Shown: positions 29,241 to 39,179, counted from the first letter of the stretch. The stretch: 64,000 nucleotides of DNA from Mammaliicoccus sciuri (GCF_002901825.1 NZ_PPQD01000034.1:325755-389754); one strand, 5' to 3'. Notes: generated from the letters alone by a model not told the origin. Made by a program: numbers and translations.

Positions 29241-30566
29241 ATGGATAAGTATTTATCAGTTACAGCAATAACTAAATATATCAAATATAAATTTGATCAA
29301 GATCCACATCTACTTAATGTCTTTATTAAAGGTGAAATATCAAACTTTAAAAGACATTCAAGTGGTCATCTTTATTTTGCATTAAAAGACGATAAAGGTG
29401 TGCTCAGTGCTATGATGTTTAAATCGAGCGCAAATCAATTGTCGTTTAATCCTAAAGAAGGTGACCAAGTACTTGTTGAAGGTAGAATAGGGGTTTATGA
29501 ATCAAGAGGTGCTTACCAAATTTATGTTCAATCTATGCAATTAGATGGTGTGGGTCTTCTATATGAAAAATTTGAGGCACTGAAAAAAGAATTAGCAGAA
29601 AAAGGTTACTTTGACCAAGAGCATAAATTAAGCATACCTAAATATCCTAAGAAAATTGCTGTGTTGACAGCATCGACTGGCGCTGCGATAAGAGATATAT
29701 GTTCTACTTTAGATAAGCGTTATCCACTTGCAGAACAAGTGTTAATGAGCACTTTAGTTCAAGGTAAAGGAGCTAAGGATAATATCATTAACAATATTAA
29801 AGAAGCTGATTCCATGGGCGTTGATGTTATTATCGTTGGTCGTGGTGGTGGATCTATTGAAGATTTATGGAGCTTCAATGAAAGAGAAGTTGTAGAAGCC
29901 ATTTATCATTGTAAGACGCCTGTTATTTCAGCAGTTGGTCATGAAACAGATACGACATTAAGTGATTTTGTCAGTGATGTAAGAGCTGCAACACCGACTC
30001 AAGCCGCAGTCATTGCGACACCAGATATTAATGCGCTGTATCAACTTATTTCAAATGCTAGACAGTATTTAACAAAACATATCACGCAAACTATTCAACA
30101 AGATAAACATAAATTAAAACAACTTTCATCATATTATAAATTGAAGACGCCTTCGTTGCTATATGATCAAGAAACTCAGAAGTTAGATGAATTACAAAAA
30201 CAATTATCTAGAAATTTAGAACAAACTGTTACGCGTAATAATCATAAGCTAGATATCTTACAGAATAAATTGCGAATCACACCAATTTATAATAAGACTT
30301 TTCAATTTAGACAAGACTTTAATCGTTTAAACATGCTTCAAACACAGCTCGTTAATCGTATTATAAGTCAAAAAAAACAAGTGCTGACAAGCAAGTTAGC
30401 GCAACTAGATGCGTTAAGTCCGACTCAAATTATGTTAAGAGGTTATTCAATCATCGAAAAAGATGATAAAATCATTACAAGCAAAAATGATTTAAAAATT
30501 GACGATGATATTACAATCAATTTAAAAGATGGTAAAATAAATGCTAATGTTAAGGAAATTAGGTGA
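29241..30566 (+). CDS. xseA: exodeoxyribonuclease VII large subunit
   Basis: A 441-aa catalytic subunit of ExoVII: N-terminal OB fold ([20 protein letters not shown]), catalytic domain ([23 protein letters not shown]) and a long helical region. It degrades single-stranded DNA to oligonucleotides. It overlaps xseB, and the set xseA-xseB-ispA-dxs is probably one operon. Confidence 0.96.
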   Translation: MDKYLSVTAITKYIKYKFDQDPHLLNVFIKGEISNFKRHSSGHLYFALKDDKGVLSAMMFKSSANQLSFNPKEGDQVLVEGRIGVYESRGAYQIYVQSMQLDGVGLLYEKFEALKKELAEKGYFDQEHKLSIPKYPKKIAVLTASTGAAIRDICSTLDKRYPLAEQVLMSTLVQGKGAKDNIINNIKEADSMGVDVIIVGRGGGSIEDLWSFNEREVVEAIYHCKTPVISAVGHETDTTLSDFVSDVRAATPTQAAVIATPDINALYQLISNARQYLTKHITQTIQQDKHKLKQLSSYYKLKTPSLLYDQETQKLDELQKQLSRNLEQTVTRNNHKLDILQNKLRITPIYNKTFQFRQDFNRLNMLQTQLVNRIISQKKQVLTSKLAQLDALSPTQIMLRGYSIIEKDDKIITSKNDLKIDDDITINLKDGKINANVKEIR

Positions 30567-30571
30567 CAAAT

Positions 30572-30790
30572 GTGGCTAAAGAACAAACTTTTGAAGAAAT
30601 GATGGAAGAATTAGAAAAAGTCGTCGGTAAATTAGACGAAGAAAATATTTCTCTTGAGGAATCAATTGAACTTTATCAAAGAGGCATTGAATTAAGTAGT
30701 AAATGTGAAACGAAACTCAAAGCAGCTGAAGATAAAGTAAACAAACTTGTTCAAAAGGAAGGTGATTCAGATGAGTCAAATCATGAATAG
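30572..30790 (+). CDS. xseB: exodeoxyribonuclease VII small subunit
   Basis: A 72-aa helical protein ([31 protein letters not shown]) that binds the XseA helical stalk. The GTG at 30572 has AGGTGA 5 bp upstream and gives [11 protein letters not shown], close to the usual start; the GTG at 30563 overlapping the xseA stop is an equal-frame alternative (75 aa). It overlaps ispA by 20 bp. Confidence 0.92.
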   Translation: MAKEQTFEEMMEELEKVVGKLDEENISLEESIELYQRGIELSSKCETKLKAAEDKVNKLVQKEGDSDESNHE

Positions 30791-31649
30791 TTATGTAGAC
30801 AAGTTCACTGAATCACTTAAACAAACGAAACTAGATTCAGTTGTAAATACACAATTAGAAGAAAGTATGCGATATTCTTTATTAGCAGGTGGAAAGCGTA
30901 TTCGTCCTGTACTATTATTAATGACGTTATCGATGTTAAAGACTGATATTAATAAAGGAATGGAAACTGCAAAAGCACTTGAAATGATACATACATATTC
31001 CCTTATACATGATGATTTACCAGCTATGGATAACGATGATTATAGACGCGGGATGAAAACGAATCATAAAATCTATGGTGATGCGACTGCAATCTTAGCT
31101 GGTGATGCATTATTAACAAAGGCTTTTGAACTGATTACTAAAGATACATATATAGAAGCTGACGAAAAAGTCAAATTGATTAGATTGCTTTCTGAGTCAG
31201 CCGGTCATCAAGGTATGGTAGGTGGACAAGTATTAGATATGGAAAGTGAAAATAAAGAAATTTCACTTGATACATTACGCAAAATCCATAGATACAAAAC
31301 TGGAGCACTGATACGTTTTTCTGTCGTTGCAGCCTGTACAATCGCTAAAGTTAATAGTAAGACATTTTTATTACTAGATTCATTTAGCCAAGAATTAGGA
31401 TTAATATTCCAAATTAAAGATGATTTGCTAGATATTGAAGGGGATTTCGATAAAATAGGTAAGTCAGTTGGCAGTGATGTCGCGAATCAGAAGAGCACTT
31501 ATGTGTCTCTATTAGGTAAGACCAATACTAAGGTTGCTTTAGAACAACATGTGAATCAAGCGTTATATTTACTTGAACAATTAGAAGATCAATATAACAC
31601 TGAAGAACTTAAGTCTCTCACAAAATTATTTGCAAATAGAGAAAATTAA
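30771..31649 (+). CDS. ispA: farnesyl diphosphate synthase
   Basis: A 292-aa short-chain prenyltransferase making FPP from DMAPP/IPP. The two aspartate-rich motifs are [10 protein letters not shown] and DDLLD; GGKRIRP binds IPP. The ATG at 30771 has GGAAGGTGA upstream. It is followed 57 bp later by dxs, so an IPP-producing and an IPP-using enzyme are side by side. Confidence 0.95.
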   Translation: MSQIMNSYVDKFTESLKQTKLDSVVNTQLEESMRYSLLAGGKRIRPVLLLMTLSMLKTDINKGMETAKALEMIHTYSLIHDDLPAMDNDDYRRGMKTNHKIYGDATAILAGDALLTKAFELITKDTYIEADEKVKLIRLLSESAGHQGMVGGQVLDMESENKEISLDTLRKIHRYKTGALIRFSVVAACTIAKVNSKTFLLLDSFSQELGLIFQIKDDLLDIEGDFDKIGKSVGSDVANQKSTYVSLLGKTNTKVALEQHVNQALYLLEQLEDQYNTEELKSLTKLFANREN

Positions 31650-31706
31650 TCTATTTTTATAATGTAGATGACTGGTCACAAGAATCGGGCTAAAGGTGGT
31701 TAAAAA

Positions 31707-33575
31707 ATGGATGTTTCAAAAATAAAAAACCCATCCTTCCTCAAAGATTTATCTCATCAAGAACTTGAACAACTGAGTAGTGACATTAGAAAATTTTTAA
31801 TAGAAACATGTTCGGTAACTGGCGGACACATAGGGGCAAATTTAGGTGTGGTTGAATTAACATTGAGTCTACATAAACATTTTAATAGCCCTGTAGATAA
31901 GATATTATGGGATGTTGGACATCAAACATACATTCATAAAATATTAACCGGTAGAGGCCATGAATTTAGTTCTTTACGACAATATAAAGGATTATGTGGT
32001 TTTCCTAAAATGAAAGAATCAGAACATGATGTATGGGAAGCTGGACATAGTTCAACTTCTTTATCTGCTGCTGTGGGGATGGCAAAAGCAAGAGATATAT
32101 TAGGACAAGATCATCATGTTGTACCTGTAATTGGTGATGGCGCTTTGACAGGTGGTATGGCACTAGAAGCATTAAACCACATAGGACATGACAAAACGAA
32201 TTTAACGATTATTTTAAATGATAACGAAATGAGTATCGCACCAAATGTTGGTGCAATGCATAATATGTTTGCGAGAATTCGATCTAACCAAAATTATAAT
32301 CGCTTTAAATTTGATGCTGAAAGTTTAATTAATAGATTACCTGGTAGAGATTTGTTAAAAGACTCTGCTGATAAAATTAAAGACAGTTTAAAATATTTAG
32401 TCGTAGATGGCATCTTCTTTGAAGAACTTGGCATTAAATATATTGGACCTGTAGATGGCCATAATTTTAAAGCATTAGATGAAGCTATAACAGTTTCAAA
32501 ACAAATGGACAAACCTGTTCTCATACACGTTGTGACTAAAAAAGGTAAAGGTTATAAACCTGCTGAGAAAGATATAATTGGGACTTGGCATGGTTTAGGA
32601 CCATATAAGCTTGAGACTGGTGAAGTGATAAAAGGAAGTGCTGAAGGGCCGGCATGGAGTGCATTAATGAGTGATGAAGTATTAGCATATGCGCAACAAG
32701 ACAAACGAATTGTTGCAATCACGCCAGCTATGCCTGTTGGATCAAAATTAACTAAATTTCAACAAACGTTACCTGAACAATTTTTTGATGTAGGTATTGC
32801 CGAACAGCATGCAGTTACGATGGCAGCAGGACTTGCAACACAAGGCATGAAACCATATGTCGCAATCTATTCAACATTTATGCAACGTGCATATGATCAA
32901 TTGTTACACGATGTAGACCGTCAAAACTTAAACGTATTGTTTGGTGTTGATCGAGCAGGACTTGTTGGGGCAGATGGAGAAACTCATCAAGGTGTATTTG
33001 ATGTTGGCTTTTTAAGTCAATTTCCTAACTTTACAATCATGATGCCTAAAGATGGTAATGAAGCGAAAAATATGATCAAAACTGCTTTTGAAACTAAACA
33101 TGGTCCAATGGCAATCAGGTATCCGAGAGGTAATGCTCCGTTACTGGATGATACTAAAGATAGTGAATTAATAAAATTAGGATCTTGGAATGTTGAAAGA
33201 AACGGTGATGATTTAACGATTATTAGTTATGGACCAACAGTCTCACTTGTAACAGATGTAGCAGACGAATTATTAAAAGAAGACATCCATATCAATATTG
33301 TTAATGCTCGGTTTATAAAACCTATGGATTTTGAAATGCTGCATAACCTCGGTAAAGCGTCGAAACCGATTATTACAGTTGAAGAAGCCATGTTGACTGG
33401 TGGTTTAGGAAGTCAAATAGCTACTTTTATGAAAGACAATGATTATCATAATAATGTAAGAAGAATAGGCATAAATGACACATACATTGAGCATGGTGAT
33501 GTAGGTTTATTATTAGAAGATATTGGTATCTCTAAATCAAATATCATGTCTACTGTCAAATCGTTAATTAAGTAA
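31707..33575 (+). CDS. dxs: 1-deoxy-D-xylulose-5-phosphate synthase
   Basis: A 622-aa thiamine-diphosphate enzyme, first step of the MEP isoprenoid pathway (pyruvate plus glyceraldehyde-3-phosphate to DXP). Landmarks: [18 protein letters not shown], the TPP motif [19 protein letters not shown] with Asp and Asn ligands, and the transketolase half with [24 protein letters not shown]. aureus lacks dxs after ispA; B. subtilis has it there. Together with ispG at the left edge this supports an MEP route. Confidence 0.96.
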   Translation: MDVSKIKNPSFLKDLSHQELEQLSSDIRKFLIETCSVTGGHIGANLGVVELTLSLHKHFNSPVDKILWDVGHQTYIHKILTGRGHEFSSLRQYKGLCGFPKMKESEHDVWEAGHSSTSLSAAVGMAKARDILGQDHHVVPVIGDGALTGGMALEALNHIGHDKTNLTIILNDNEMSIAPNVGAMHNMFARIRSNQNYNRFKFDAESLINRLPGRDLLKDSADKIKDSLKYLVVDGIFFEELGIKYIGPVDGHNFKALDEAITVSKQMDKPVLIHVVTKKGKGYKPAEKDIIGTWHGLGPYKLETGEVIKGSAEGPAWSALMSDEVLAYAQQDKRIVAITPAMPVGSKLTKFQQTLPEQFFDVGIAEQHAVTMAAGLATQGMKPYVAIYSTFMQRAYDQLLHDVDRQNLNVLFGVDRAGLVGADGETHQGVFDVGFLSQFPNFTIMMPKDGNEAKNMIKTAFETKHGPMAIRYPRGNAPLLDDTKDSELIKLGSWNVERNGDDLTIISYGPTVSLVTDVADELLKEDIHINIVNARFIKPMDFEMLHNLGKASKPIITVEEAMLTGGLGSQIATFMKDNDYHNNVRRIGINDTYIEHGDVGLLLEDIGISKSNIMSTVKSLIK

Positions 33576-33607
33576 TTGATAAATATATGAATAATTATGT
33601 TGAAAAA

Positions 33608-33636
33608 GACGCTTTAGTATATCTAAAGCGTCATTT
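33608..33636 (+). terminator. hairpin after dxs
   Basis: GACGCTTTAG / CTAAAGCGTC with a 5-nt loop, followed by a modest T-rich stretch; probably ends the xse-ispA-dxs operon. Confidence 0.65.
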
Positions 33637-33641
33637 AAATT

Positions 33642-33659
33642 GTTTATAGCGCTTACATT
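33642..33659 (-). promoter_or_regulatory. cre-like site upstream of argR
   Basis: Minus-strand reading AATGTAAGCGCTATAAAC fits the CcpA operator consensus WWTGNAARCGNWWWCAWW except that the 15th base is A, not C. About 65 bp ahead of argR. Confidence 0.45.
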
Positions 33660-33722
33660 ACTATTTTTATCAATTTTATGCTATTATAAGTGTATAAATA
33701 TTCATTAACAGAGGTGTATGTA

Positions 33723-34175
33723 ATGGCGAACAAAACAATGCGTCAGATTAAGATAAGAGAAATAATTTCTAACGAACAAATTGAAACACAAGAAGAATTA
33801 GTCAAAAGACTAAATGAATATGATTTGAATATCACACAAGCTACAATATCTCGTGATATTAAAGAGCTTCAATTAATTAAAGTTCCAGCACCTTCTGGTC
33901 AATATATCTATAGTTTACCTAGAGATCGTAAATATCACCCGATTGATAAATTAGGTAGATATTTAATGGATTCATTTGTAAAGATTGATGGAGCAGATAA
34001 TTTATTAGTTCTTAAAACATTACCAGGTAATGCGCAATCAATTGGTGCAATTATTGACCAAATAGATTGGACAGAAGTCATTGGTACGATATGCGGTGAT
34101 GACACATGCTTAATTATTTGTAAAGATACTGAGGCAGCTGAAGTTATTACAGATAGAATTTTTAATATGCTTTAA
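33723..34175 (+). CDS. argR: arginine repressor ArgR/AhrC
   Basis: A 150-aa arginine-responsive regulator. The N-terminal winged helix holds the ArgR recognition region ([18 protein letters not shown]), and the C-terminal hexamerisation/arginine-binding domain has [15 protein letters not shown] and GTICGDDT. The ATG at 33723 follows AGAGGTG; the upstream ATG at 33690 would overlap the likely promoter. It forms a pair with recN, 17 bp downstream, as in Bacilli generally. Confidence 0.95.
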   Translation: MANKTMRQIKIREIISNEQIETQEELVKRLNEYDLNITQATISRDIKELQLIKVPAPSGQYIYSLPRDRKYHPIDKLGRYLMDSFVKIDGADNLLVLKTLPGNAQSIGAIIDQIDWTEVIGTICGDDTCLIICKDTEAAEVITDRIFNML

Positions 34176-34192
34176 AGGAGATTTAATATACA

Positions 34193-35863
34193 ATGTTACA
34201 AGCTCTTACAATTAAACAATTTGCTATAATTGAATCTTTAGAAATTAATTTTTCAGGTGGACTGACTGTTTTAAGCGGTGAAACTGGTGCTGGTAAATCT
34301 ATTATTATAGATGCTATTGGTCAGTTAGTAGGTGCAAGAGCCTCACAAAGTTTTGTTAGACATGGCGAACAGAAGGCGACAATTGAAGGCGTGTTTGATA
34401 TCGATAATGTACCTAATGTCAATAAAATCTTAAGTGAGTTAGATATCGATTTTGACGAAGATTTCTTGTTTGTAAAAAGAGAAATATTTTCTTCAGGAAA
34501 AAGCATTTGTAAATTGAACAATCAGAATGTAACACTATCTGATTTAAAAATTGTCATGCAAGAATTACTTGATATACATGGTCAACATGAAACGCAAATA
34601 TTACTTAAACCTAAATATCATTTATCATTGTTAGATAATTATGCTGATGGCACATATCAATCTGAAATTGATCAATATGAAGAAATTTTTCAATCTTATC
34701 GTTTGAAAAAACAAGAACTTGAAAAGTTAGAATCTCAAGACCAAGCATTATTACAAAGATTAGATTTAATAAAATTCCAACGTGATGAATTACATGACGC
34801 GAATTTAAAAGAAGATGAAATTGAGTTTTTAAATCAAGAAATTAAAAAACTTCAAAATCATGAAAAAATAAATGAAAGTCTTAATAAAGCCCATATGTTA
34901 TTGAGTAGTGAAGAAAACATTACAGATAAAATTTATGAACTTAATCAAGAAATTCAACATATAAACGATATTATTCCGGATAAATATACTGCTTTTAGTG
35001 AAGAATTAGATCAAATGTATTACACTTTAGAAGATTACAAACATGAACTATATAATGAACTAACATCTAATGACTTTGATGAATCTTTACTAAATGAGTA
35101 CGAGTCTAGATTAAATGTACTCACTGACCTCAATCGTAAATATGGTAAAAGCATACCTGAATTAATCAAATATAGAGATAAAATTGATGATGAAATATAT
35201 AAAATTGAGAACTACGAACAAAGTACTTCTCAATTACGTGAAGAAATTAACGATCTTTATACAAACGTTCTAAAATACGGAGAAGCACTATCTACTAAAA
35301 GAAGACAAGTTGCGTTGGATCTTAGAGATAGATTAGTTGAAGAAGTACAGAATTTGCATATGCAAGATGCGAATATAGAAATTACATTCACTAAAACGAA
35401 GCCTACTCAATATGGCTTAGAAGAAGTAGAATTCTTAATTAGTCCAAATAAAGGCGAACCATTAAAAAGTTTAAATAAAATAGCTTCTGGTGGTGAACTA
35501 TCGAGAATAATGCTTGCGTTGAAAAGTATATTTGTTTCTTCAAAAGGACAAACAGCAATTTTATTTGATGAAGTAGATACAGGTGTATCTGGAAGAGTCG
35601 CTCAAAAAATGGCTGAAAAAATGCATCAGATTGCGCAAACACTTCAAGTGATATGTATTTCACATTTACCTCAAGTCGCTGCAATTAGTGATAATCATTT
35701 GTATATTGCTAAAGAAACGGTAAATGATAGAACAACGACTTCTATAAAACAATTAGATGGTAAAGATAAAATAGATGAAATAGCAAGAATGATATCAGGT
35801 GTTGAAGTTACTGAATTAACTCGACAACACGCTAAAGAAATGATTATACAAAACAAAAATTAA
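34193..35863 (+). CDS. recN: DNA repair protein RecN
   Basis: A 556-aa SMC-like ATPase in double-strand-break repair. Walker A is SGETGAGKSI, a long coiled coil covers about residues 160-370, and the signature and Walker B are KIASGGELSRIMLALK and TAILFDEVDTGVSG. RBS AAAGGAG. In B. subtilis, spoIVB and spo0A follow; here the Spo0A-like gene follows directly. Confidence 0.95.
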   Translation: MLQALTIKQFAIIESLEINFSGGLTVLSGETGAGKSIIIDAIGQLVGARASQSFVRHGEQKATIEGVFDIDNVPNVNKILSELDIDFDEDFLFVKREIFSSGKSICKLNNQNVTLSDLKIVMQELLDIHGQHETQILLKPKYHLSLLDNYADGTYQSEIDQYEEIFQSYRLKKQELEKLESQDQALLQRLDLIKFQRDELHDANLKEDEIEFLNQEIKKLQNHEKINESLNKAHMLLSSEENITDKIYELNQEIQHINDIIPDKYTAFSEELDQMYYTLEDYKHELYNELTSNDFDESLLNEYESRLNVLTDLNRKYGKSIPELIKYRDKIDDEIYKIENYEQSTSQLREEINDLYTNVLKYGEALSTKRRQVALDLRDRLVEEVQNLHMQDANIEITFTKTKPTQYGLEEVEFLISPNKGEPLKSLNKIASGGELSRIMLALKSIFVSSKGQTAILFDEVDTGVSGRVAQKMAEKMHQIAQTLQVICISHLPQVAAISDNHLYIAKETVNDRTTTSIKQLDGKDKIDEIARMISGVEVTELTRQHAKEMIIQNKN

Positions 35864-35892
35864 AAATAGAATGATTCGTTAGGGTGTTAAGC

Positions 35893-36594
35893 ATGGTAAT
35901 TAAGGTTGCAATAATAGAAGACTCGAAAGCGTATGTTAGTGAAATGGCACAATATTTAAAAGAACACGATATTGAAATTGTTAATATTGGATACAACGGT
36001 AAAGAAGCACTCGACATTTTAAATGGAGAAGTTTTCGATGTTCTTCTATTAGACTTAATCTTGCCACACATTGATGGCATGACTTTGCTTAAAAAATATA
36101 TAAAACAAAATAAGCAATTTAAAGTGGTTTGTATGAGTGCTTTTGTTAGTGATGATGTCTTAAAAGAATCTGTTTCATTAGGAGTATATTACTTCTTAAT
36201 TAAACCTGTTGAGTTTGATGTCTTATTAGACACAATACAACGTGTAATAACAACAACAGATTCTAATATTGAAGAAATGGACGCTTTAGATTTATTACTT
36301 GAAAAGATTGGATTTTCATCAAATTTAAACGGATATGAATATATTAAGTATGGTGTACATCTTATGCTTCAATATAACCGTAAGATGCCATTAACTAAAG
36401 AACTTTATCCTTTAATTTCTCAAAATTATAATATACAAGCGAATAATGTTGAAAGGTCTATACGGCATGCTATTAAATTAGCTTGGGATAAAGAATTAAA
36501 GTCCTATTGGTATAATAGTGAAAAATTGTATGTACGACCTACAAACGGTGAATTTTTATTACATCTATATGAAAAGTTTAAAAAAAGAGACTAG
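35893..36594 (+). CDS. spo0A: Spo0A-like response regulator
   Basis: A 233-aa response regulator with two domains. The receiver (about residues 1-120) keeps all key residues: acidic Glu9/Asp10, phospho-acceptor Asp54 in LLLDLILPHIDG, Ser82 and Lys104. The C-terminal domain (about 130-233) is the Spo0A effector type: NGYEYIKYGVHLML, LYPLISQNYNIQANNVERS and the recognition helix VERSIRHAIKLAW, nearly identical to the Spo0A helix VERAIRHAIEVAW. The ATG at 35893 follows TTAGGG; a GTG at 35884 is possible. It sits after recN, the exact spo0A locus of Bacillus, without spoIVB. Staphylococci do not sporulate, so it must have another role or be a relic, but no inactivating change is seen. No cognate kinase is in the window. 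Confidence 0.88.
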   Translation: MVIKVAIIEDSKAYVSEMAQYLKEHDIEIVNIGYNGKEALDILNGEVFDVLLLDLILPHIDGMTLLKKYIKQNKQFKVVCMSAFVSDDVLKESVSLGVYYFLIKPVEFDVLLDTIQRVITTTDSNIEEMDALDLLLEKIGFSSNLNGYEYIKYGVHLMLQYNRKMPLTKELYPLISQNYNIQANNVERSIRHAIKLAWDKELKSYWYNSEKLYVRPTNGEFLLHLYEKFKKRD

Positions 36595-36614
36595 GCTTTC
36601 CTAGTCTCTTTTTT
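36581..36614. terminator. bidirectional terminator between the Spo0A-like gene and a DUF2627 gene
   Basis: A 14-bp perfect stem (AAAAAAGAGACTAG and its complement) with a GCTTTC loop. The left arm contains the end of the Spo0A-like coding sequence and the right arm the stop of the converging gene, so both use the same 34 bp. Confidence 0.88.
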
Positions 36615-36858
36615 TGGCGTTTTGTTTCTTCATAAAATGTTCTTGTGCACGTTTATTTTTCTTTTCACGATGTAGTATATACCCCCCAATGAACACTACA
36701 CCAAATACAAAGAATATAAAGCCTAATAAAAACTGCAACCAAATAAAATGTAATTGTGAAACGAGTTGTCCAAAAACAGCATCTCTCATCCATTTAATAC
36801 CTAGTCCTGCAATAATACCTGGTATAACCAAAATAAGTAATGCAATATACTTTTGCAT
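36601..36858 (-). CDS. DUF2627 family membrane protein (YqzF)
   Basis: An 85-aa protein with two hydrophobic segments (about residues 4-22 and 42-63) and a basic tail, fitting DUF2627 (YqzF), which also lies beside the bkd operon in B. subtilis. RBS AGGAG 10 bp before the ATG at 36858. Function unknown. BkdR, the sigma-54 activator that follows YqzF in B. subtilis, is absent here. Confidence 0.78.
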   Translation of the reverse strand: MQKYIALLILVIPGIIAGLGIKWMRDAVFGQLVSQLHFIWLQFLLGFIFFVFGVVFIGGYILHREKKNKRAQEHFMKKQNAKKRD

Positions 36859-36978
36859 AAGTTAAAACTCCTATTAATTAATAACTTATATTATATATGA
36901 GATAATGAGTAAAAGTAAACATTGAAAAAATGGAATAAACGGTACAATTTGATTATGATAGTAATAGGAGGGGATTAA

Positions 36979-37869
36979 ATGCTTTTTAAAGATATGATAA
37001 AAAACGGTCAAAATATATCGGCGACAATTGCTGTATGTAAATCAAATGATGAAGGTGTCATTAAAGCAATTGTTAAAGCGATTAAACATACAAAAGCTAC
37101 ATTCATGTTGTTTGATGAACGACCACAAGATGAGCTGATTAGATCATTTAATTTAACGCATGAAGAATTAAATAGAGTAGAAATTATTCAAACACTTAAC
37201 GAAGAACATACTGTATCTCAATGTGTACAAGCTGTAGCAGATGGAAAAGCAGACTTAATAATGAAAGGATTAATTTCAACATCAGAATTGTTGAAAGAAG
37301 TATTAAAAGATAAATATAATTTGAAGACTAACTATAGAATGAGCCATATCGCAATATTTAATATACCGGAGTATCACAAGATGTTAACCGTATCAGATGT
37401 TGCGATGAACATTGCACCAACTATCGAACAAAAAATTGAAATTACATCGAATTTGGTATATTCACTCAAAAAAATTGGTATCGACTCGCCCAAAATAGGC
37501 GTACTTTCTGCAATTGAAAATGTGAATCCGAAAATGCAGTCATCGGTTGATGCGCATGAAGTCGTGTCTTATTTTAATCAAGAAAAACTAGACCTTGAAA
37601 TAGAAGGTCCAATTGCATTTGATGCTGCAATTAATAAAAAGGCATCCATTATTAAAAAAATAGATTCAAAAATATCAGGTAACGTTGATGGTTTAATCGT
37701 CCCTCAAATTGAAAGTGGCAATATTTTATATAAATCACTCGTTTATTTATCGAACGCTGATGTAGCATCTGTTATAATTGGAGCAAAAATACCCATAATT
37801 TTAACTTCTAGATCAGATTCATCACAAGATAAATTTCATTCTATTTGTAGTGCGTTAATGCTTATTTAG
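36979..37869 (+). CDS. ptb: phosphate butyryltransferase
   Basis: A 296-aa phosphate acyltransferase converting branched-chain or butyryl-CoA to the acyl phosphate, which Buk uses to make ATP. Family features are FDAAINKKA, LIVPQIESGNILYKSL and the C-terminal ADVASVIIGAKIPIILTSR. RBS AGGAGGGG. It heads the ptb-bcd-buk-lpdV-bkd set, but 209 bp with promoter and operator sites separate it from bcd, so bcd onward may also be transcribed alone. Confidence 0.9.
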   Translation: MLFKDMIKNGQNISATIAVCKSNDEGVIKAIVKAIKHTKATFMLFDERPQDELIRSFNLTHEELNRVEIIQTLNEEHTVSQCVQAVADGKADLIMKGLISTSELLKEVLKDKYNLKTNYRMSHIAIFNIPEYHKMLTVSDVAMNIAPTIEQKIEITSNLVYSLKKIGIDSPKIGVLSAIENVNPKMQSSVDAHEVVSYFNQEKLDLEIEGPIAFDAAINKKASIIKKIDSKISGNVDGLIVPQIESGNILYKSLVYLSNADVASVIIGAKIPIILTSRSDSSQDKFHSICSALMLI

Positions 37870-37954
37870 TATATTATAATAACAAATTAATAACTATACT
37901 CTTTATTTCAAAGTATTGAAAGAGCTTACAATGCTTTTATATCAATAAAGATTG

Positions 37955-37969
37955 AATTTTCTAAAAATT
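37955..37969 (+). promoter_or_regulatory. CodY box upstream of bcd
   Basis: AATTTTCTAAAAATT matches the CodY consensus AATTTTCWGAAAATT at 14 of 15 bases. CodY responds to branched-chain amino acids, the substrates of the downstream operon. Confidence 0.65.
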
Positions 37970-37976
37970 TTTACTT

Positions 37977-37994
37977 TTTGTAAGCGCTATCATT
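37977..37994 (+). promoter_or_regulatory. cre (CcpA) site upstream of bcd
   Basis: TTTGTAAGCGCTATCATT matches the cre consensus WWTGNAARCGNWWWCAWW at every position. It lies 15 bp upstream of the proposed -35 of bcd. Confidence 0.75.
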
Positions 37995-38008
37995 TTTCGT
38001 CAATTTAT

Positions 38009-38036
38009 TTGATAAATAAAACATTTCATGTAAAAT
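38009..38036 (+). promoter_or_regulatory. probable promoter of bcd-buk-lpdV-bkd
   Basis: TTGATA (38009-38014), a 16-bp spacer and TAAAAT (38031-38036), about 43 bp before the bcd start. The CodY box and cre lie just upstream. Confidence 0.6.
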
Positions 38037-38078
38037 TAGAAATGAAGTTATTATATAAAAAGTGAAAAGGGGATTATT

Positions 38079-39179
38079 ATGTTATTCGAAACGATAGAAA
38101 AATATGACTATGAGCAAATAGTATTTTGTCACGATAAAAGTTCAGGATTAAAAGCAATCATTGCGATTCATGATACAACATTAGGACCAGCACTTGGTGG
38201 TTGTAGAATGTGGCCATATGAAAGTGAAGAAGAAGCTATTAATGACGCATTACGCTTATCAAGAGGTATGACATATAAAAATGCTGCAGCTGGTTTAAAC
38301 TTAGGTGGCGGTAAAACAGTTATTATCGGCGATCCTAAAAAAGATAAATCAGAAGCTTTATTTAGAGCTTTAGGTAGATATGTAGAAAGTTTAAATGGTC
38401 GTTATATTACTGCTGAAGATGTTGGAACGACTGAAGACGATATGGATATTATCTTTGAAGAGACTGATTACGTAGTTGGTTTATCTGAAAGTCACCAATC
38501 TAGTGGTAACCCAAGTCCTAAAACTTCATTAGGTGTATTTGTTTCTATGAAACGTGCAGCTAAAGAAGCATTTGGAACAGATGATTTAAACGGGAAAACA
38601 GTTGCCGTTCAAGGTGTTGGACACGTTGCTTACGAACTATGTCGTTATTTACATGAAGCAGGTGCTCAATTAGTTGTAACGGATATTAACCAAGAAGCAG
38701 TTGATAGAGTTGTAAATGACTTCAACGCTCAAAGTGTAGGTATTAATGATATTTATGATGTAGATGCTGATATCTTTGCACCTTGTGCTTTAGGTGGCGT
38801 ATTAAATGATGATACTATCGCACGCTTAAAAGTTAAAGTTGTATGTGGTAGTGCAAACAATCAATTACAAGACATAGATTTACACGGTTCTCAATTAGAA
38901 GATAAAGGTATTGTATATGCGCCTGACTTCGTTGCTAACTCTGGTGGTGTTATCAATGTTGCTGATGAATTAGATGGATACAATGAAGTACGCGCTATTT
39001 CAAACATTGAGAAAATCTATGACCAAATGGATAAAGTATTTGAAATTAGTAAAAGAGATCAAATTACTTCTGCACGTGCAGCTGAAATTTTAGCTGAAGA
39101 ACGTATTGAACAACTTAAAAATGTAAGAAGTAATTTCTTAAAAACTGAAAGATCTATCATTTCTAGAGGTAAAAAATAA
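38079..39179 (+). CDS. bcd: leucine (branched-chain amino acid) dehydrogenase
   Basis: A 366-aa NAD-dependent enzyme that oxidatively deaminates Leu/Ile/Val to 2-oxo acids. The substrate region is GGCRMWPY, the catalytic lysines are in [20 protein letters not shown], and the NAD motif is [28 protein letters not shown]. The stop overlaps the buk start by one base. It feeds the BCKDH complex encoded downstream. Confidence 0.94.
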   Translation: MLFETIEKYDYEQIVFCHDKSSGLKAIIAIHDTTLGPALGGCRMWPYESEEEAINDALRLSRGMTYKNAAAGLNLGGGKTVIIGDPKKDKSEALFRALGRYVESLNGRYITAEDVGTTEDDMDIIFEETDYVVGLSESHQSSGNPSPKTSLGVFVSMKRAAKEAFGTDDLNGKTVAVQGVGHVAYELCRYLHEAGAQLVVTDINQEAVDRVVNDFNAQSVGINDIYDVDADIFAPCALGGVLNDDTIARLKVKVVCGSANNQLQDIDLHGSQLEDKGIVYAPDFVANSGGVINVADELDGYNEVRAISNIEKIYDQMDKVFEISKRDQITSARAAEILAEERIEQLKNVRSNFLKTERSIISRGKK

